Below, one piece after another: positions 4,712-7,267 of a stretch of DNA of 7,267 nt. The stretch comes from Sporichthyaceae bacterium (GTDB lineage: Bacteria; Actinomycetota; Actinomycetes; JACCUZ01). The stretch's first letter is position 1. Each line of letters begins with the position of its first letter. Both the position numbers and the translations under genes were made by a program. A model generated the notes under the pieces. It worked only from the letters and a program-made list of their open reading frames with translations. It did no database searches and was not told the DNA's origin. The stretch spans positions 1 to 7,267 of the forward strand of contig JACCUZ010000107.1 in assembly GCA_013698395.1 (NCBI GenBank), given 5' to 3'.

Positions 4712-5884
4712 TCATCCCGCCTTGCGCAGGACGTAGAACCGGAACAGCGGGTGCTCGATGTCGGCGACCTCGCACGACGCGAAGCCGGCCGCGGCGGCGT
4801 ACTCCCGCACGGTCGACGGCCTGATCGCGGTACCCGTGCCGACCCCGCCGTCGACGAGCGACCCGGGCAGGCAGACCAGCAACGAGGCACCGTAGAAGAG
4901 CCGCTCGAACGGGTCTCCAGGTGCGGTGAACTGCTCCGCGGCGCGTTCGTCGGCGACAAGGAGCACACCACCAGGCACGAGTGACTCGTGGACCGAGCAC
5001 AGCACCTGCACGGGGTGGCTCAGATCGTGCAGCGCCTCGAACATCGTGGCGACGTCGTAGGCGGCCTCAGCCGGCTCCGCAAGGTCGCAGACCTCGAAGT
5101 GGACCCGATCAGCGACGTCCGTGCCCGCCACGTTCTGCCGAGCGAGGACGATCGAGGTGTCGTCGATGTCAAGGCCGTGCACAACCGCGTGCGGGTAGTG
5201 GCGCGCGATGGCCTGGGTCGACCACCCCGCACCGCAGGCGAGGTCGGCGACCCGTGCGGCGCCGGAGGACAGCCGGGCCTCGATCTCGGGGACCGCCTCC
5301 AGCCAGCCGGCCAGCTCGTGGGTGAAAGCCGGCCGGTTGAAGGCGGCCTGCGCCTCGATGAGCCCGGTCGGGTAGTCCGACCACGCCAGCCCCTCCCCCG
5401 TCCGGTAGATCTCGACGATCCGGTCGAACACCTGCCCGACCGGCGGGATCAGCGCCGCGACGGGTGCGAGGTACGCGGGGTGGGTCGGCTCGAGCAGCAC
5501 TGGCACGACGTGGTCCGGAAGGGTGTAACGGCGCTCCGTCGCGGCCGCCGTGGTGTCGTCGACGGTGACGATGTCGGTCACGGCCTGCTGCTCCAGCCAC
5601 TCGCGGGCGTAGCGCTCGGCGACTCCGGCGTGCTCGGCGAGGCCGCTGCTGGTCAGCGGGCCGTGCTCGCGCAGAGCCGCGTAGAGCCCGAGCCGGTCAC
5701 CCAGGCCGATTGCGAACAGATCCAGGGCGCCGATCGCGGCCTCGAACAGGCGCCCGACGAACGCCTCCGTGGCCTGCTGGTCCTGCTGGTCCTGCTGGTC
5801 CTGCTGGTCCTGCTGGTCCTGCTGGTCCTGCGCGTCGACCTGGGTCGGGACGGCGACGGCGGGATCGACGGTGCTGGTGGACAT
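4712..5884 (-). CDS. SAM-dependent class I methyltransferase with N-terminal winged-helix domain (Rv2258c-like)
   Basis: This 390-residue protein probably transfers a methyl group from S-adenosylmethionine to an unknown small molecule. Residues 1-19 are a low-complexity lead, and 20-37 are six perfect Asp-Gln-Gln repeats. Residues about 38-130 resemble the helical winged-helix dimerisation domain of this family (LFEAAIGALDLFAIGLGDRLGLYAAL..., SGLAEHAGVAERYAREWLEQQ). Then comes a mostly helical linker, and the Rossmann domain from about 208. Motif I is VADLACGAGWST at 212-223, and the acidic ribose-binding residue is in HGLDID at 236-241. MFEALHDLSHP is at 281-291 and LVPGGVLLVADE at 302-313. 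The ATG at 5884 is chosen because GGAGG lies 5 bases upstream; a GTG nine codons earlier has no such site. The gene is 77 bases downstream of the regulator gene on the same strand, with no TAnnnT-like -10 visible between, so co-transcription is plausible. It ends 8 bases from the opposing PLP gene. Confidence 0.9.
   Translation of the reverse strand: MSTSTVDPAVAVPTQVDAQDQQDQQDQQDQQDQQDQQATEAFVGRLFEAAIGALDLFAIGLGDRLGLYAALREHGPLTSSGLAEHAGVAERYAREWLEQQAVTDIVTVDDTTAAATERRYTLPDHVVPVLLEPTHPAYLAPVAALIPPVGQVFDRIVEIYRTGEGLAWSDYPTGLIEAQAAFNRPAFTHELAGWLEAVPEIEARLSSGAARVADLACGAGWSTQAIARHYPHAVVHGLDIDDTSIVLARQNVAGTDVADRVHFEVCDLAEPAEAAYDVATMFEALHDLSHPVQVLCSVHESLVPGGVLLVADERAAEQFTAPGDPFERLFYGASLLVCLPGSLVDGGVGTGTAIRPSTVREYAAAAGFASCEVADIEHPLFRFYVLRKAG
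5773..5831 (+). repeat. 9-bp tandem repeat (CCTGCTGGT), 6 full copies plus 5 bases
   Basis: CCTGCTGGT repeats without a mismatch six times from 5773 to 5826, followed by CCTGC. Read on the minus strand it is GAC-CAG-CAG, coding six Asp-Gln-Gln units near the N-terminus of the methyltransferase. The identical codons in every unit point to recent expansion by strand slippage. Because the unit is three codons, gain or loss of copies keeps the frame. Confidence 0.97.
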
Positions 5885-5889
5885 GGCTT

Positions 5890-5894
5890 CCTCC
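5890..5894 (-). promoter_or_regulatory. Ribosome binding site of the methyltransferase
   Basis: On the minus strand GGAGG ends 5 bases before the ATG at 5884 (GGAGGAAGCC then ATG). It is one of the two strongest Shine-Dalgarno matches in the window and fixes this start. Confidence 0.85.
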
Positions 5895-5940
5895 AGTGGA
5901 TGGGAACGCACACCCGGTCGGGCATGGACACCACCAAGGC

Positions 5941-5965
5941 GTCAGGTCCGCCCTGACACTGTCAG
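5941..5965 (-). repeat. Interlocking inverted repeats at the regulator/methyltransferase junction
   Basis: Three arms share the core GTCAG/CTGAC. GTCAGG (5941-5946) pairs with CCTGAC (5952-5957) across a 5-base loop. CTGACA (5953-5958) also forms a perfect palindrome with TGTCAG (5960-5965) around one central base. The palindrome overlaps the regulator's stop codon (TGA, complement of 5962-5964). The two pairings use the same middle arm and exclude each other. This could be an operator for the methyltransferase gene or an RNA hairpin behind the regulator; there is no U-tract. Confidence 0.6.
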
Positions 5966-7267
5966 CCCGTCCACCTGTCGCCAGGGCGCGGAAGGCTGCC
6001 GACCCACCAGCTGACCGGCTCCTCCGGGTCGTAGCAGCACTCACGACCGGTCCGCATCGCTGCACGCAGGTGCCGGGCGAGCGCCGGCATCGGACCGTCG
6101 AGCCGCATGATGACCTCCCGCAGGCGCATGGTGACGGCCTTGCGGGCGCGGTCGCTCTCGTCCCCTAGCCGTCGCGGCCGGCCGCCGAGCCCGAGTGCCG
6201 CGGAGAGCTCACGGACGAGGAAGTCCCGCTCGTCCCGGTGGTGCTCCGCCCGGCCCAGATCCCCTCGCGCGGTGGCGTCGGCGATCTCGTCCTCGAGGGC
6301 GCGGAGTCGGTCGCGATATGCCGAGCGGGCCTGCTCGTCGAGGATCTCGTCGCTTCCGCCCGCCGGGACGATGGCCACCCCCGCCGCCCCCGCGAGCAGC
6401 GTGAGCGCCGGGACCGGCGTGCCGGGCCGGACCACCAACGTGGCCAGGTCGTGCATCCCCTTGAGGTCCGGCAGGACCGTCTGCTCGCCGGCCCAGGTGA
6501 CGACCCACCCTCCGGCTCCGTGCCGCAGCTCGCCGTGCCGTCCTGCGGGCTGCGCGCCGGCGCCGGTCAGGCGACGCAGCGGTCCGACCGCTCCTGCGGC
6601 CTGGTAGGCCTGCGCTGCCTCGCCGCGATGCCGGTCGGCGTCGACCCGTCGCCCGAGCAGATCCTCCAGCCGCGCCAGCCACTCCGCACCGACGCCCCAG
6701 CACGCGGCCCCGATGCCGTCGACGATCCAGCGGCTCGCGTGTGGAGTGAGCAGGGCATGAAGGGCCTCGGCCCCGACTCTGTCGCCGAGCAGGACGGCCG
6801 CCTCGGTGCAGCCCAGCAGGCAGCTGAGGAACTCTGCATCCTCGGGTATCGAGGCGAACGACTGCTCCGCGAGCGGGCGGTAGGACCGCATGGCCCGGTC
6901 CTTGTCACCGATGGACGCCCAGACCGACGCAGCCGTGACGAGCAGCGGGGGGTAGTCGGGCGGGACGTCCGCGCCGTACTCCTCGAGGGCCGGCAGCAGC
7001 TCGGCGAGCCCGTCGGGCCGACCCCACCGAGCCGCGAAGCGCAAAGTGGTGGCGAGGATGTAGGCGTTGCTGCTCTGTGCCTGCCGCCCGATGCCCTCCA
7101 CCTCGTCGGCATACGCCTCCGCGTCGGCCTCCCTCCCGGCCAGCAGGCCGCGCATGCCCCGCCACAGCGGCGGGTACCAGAGGTGGCCGGGCTGGCGGGT
7201 GCGCCGGGCCAGCCGGTCGAAGGCGGCGATCTCCAGGTCAGCGCTCGCGAAGTCTCCCTCCTCGAGC
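5962..7267 (-). CDS. C-terminal part of a large helical-repeat regulator/ATPase-type protein
   Basis: The open frame enters from the right edge and gives 434 residues before TGA; the start and N-terminal domains lie outside. Residues 1 to about 235 are alpha-helical pairs of TPR type (FDRLARRTRQPGHLWYPPLW at 16-35, then repeated E/A/L-rich helices). From about 251 comes a C-terminal module that I recognise from large AAA/adenylate-cyclase-like or BTAD-type regulators of actinobacteria and Chloroflexi. It begins GGWVVTWAGEQTVLPDLKG (252-270), then HDLATLVVRPGTPVPALTLL (272-291), LDEQARSAYRDRL (309-321), a charged probable coiled coil to about 358, LGLGGRPRR (358-366), and MRTGRECCYDPEEPVSWW (404-421). 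The usual N-terminal part would be an ATPase or a DNA-binding domain, but neither is visible, so function is inferred from the C-terminal half only. The methyltransferase gene follows 77 bases downstream. Confidence 0.8.
   Translation of the reverse strand, partial: LEEGDFASADLEIAAFDRLARRTRQPGHLWYPPLWRGMRGLLAGREADAEAYADEVEGIGRQAQSSNAYILATTLRFAARWGRPDGLAELLPALEEYGADVPPDYPPLLVTAASVWASIGDKDRAMRSYRPLAEQSFASIPEDAEFLSCLLGCTEAAVLLGDRVGAEALHALLTPHASRWIVDGIGAACWGVGAEWLARLEDLLGRRVDADRHRGEAAQAYQAAGAVGPLRRLTGAGAQPAGRHGELRHGAGGWVVTWAGEQTVLPDLKGMHDLATLVVRPGTPVPALTLLAGAAGVAIVPAGGSDEILDEQARSAYRDRLRALEDEIADATARGDLGRAEHHRDERDFLVRELSAALGLGGRPRRLGDESDRARKAVTMRLREVIMRLDGPMPALARHLRAAMRTGRECCYDPEEPVSWWVGSLPRPGDRWTG

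Noticed and set aside
4988..5956. Plus-strand open frame with a Leu-Val-Leu run opposite the methyltransferase
   Set aside because: It is the complement of the Asp-Gln-Gln repeat and surrounding coding sequence, with no homology of its own; the hydrophobic run is an artefact of the repeat.

Overview
This window is dense, GC-rich chromosomal DNA of the kind found in Actinomycetota. The evidence is the strong G/C bias at third codon positions, a GTG start on rpmB and thiL, TAnnnT-type -10 elements sitting directly before start codons (leaderless genes), and the gene neighbourhood DAK2 / rpmB / thiL / stand-alone Lrp-AsnC domain / DUF3515 / ddl, which I recall as a recurring actinobacterial set. 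The genus cannot be read from the sequence. Nine protein genes fill almost all of the window. There is no RNA gene, insertion sequence, CRISPR array or phage gene, and no stretch of 300 bases without a gene.

Layout, left to right. Positions 1-335 (-) hold the N-terminal third of a DAK2/FakA-like protein, cut by the window edge. Positions 336-492 are a divergent promoter region. rpmB (+, 493-678, zinc-type ribosomal protein L28) meets thiL (-, 682-1644, thiamine-monophosphate kinase) tail to tail. A 104-base divergent gap leads to a stand-alone Lrp/AsnC effector-binding domain protein (+, 1749-1985) and a DUF3515 putative lipoprotein (+, 2021-2464). The latter meets ddl (-, 2469-3593, D-alanine--D-alanine ligase) tail to tail. 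Only 39 bases separate ddl from a divergent trans-sulfuration-type PLP enzyme (+, 3633-4703), and both appear to be transcribed as leaderless mRNAs. The PLP gene meets a SAM-dependent methyltransferase gene (-, 4712-5884), which lies 77 bases downstream of the C-terminal part of a large helical-repeat regulator/ATPase-type protein (-, 5962-7267, running off the window).

The left two thirds is housekeeping: translation (L28), thiamine diphosphate synthesis (ThiL), peptidoglycan precursor synthesis (Ddl), sulfur amino acid or other PLP chemistry, and probably fatty-acid kinase-like activity (DAK2). The right third (methyltransferase plus large regulator) looks accessory. The two genes share a strand with no visible -10 element between them, and may be co-transcribed.

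The features most worth a second look are: the mirror-image leaderless promoters between ddl and the PLP gene; six perfect copies of a 9-bp repeat coding (Asp-Gln-Gln)6 in the methyltransferase; a set of interlocking inverted repeats at the regulator/methyltransferase junction; a perfect hairpin touching the DUF3515 start codon; a 10-bp direct repeat over the rpmB promoter; and three tail-to-tail gene pairs with gaps of only 3, 4 and 8 bases. I see no clear new defence or mobile system here.
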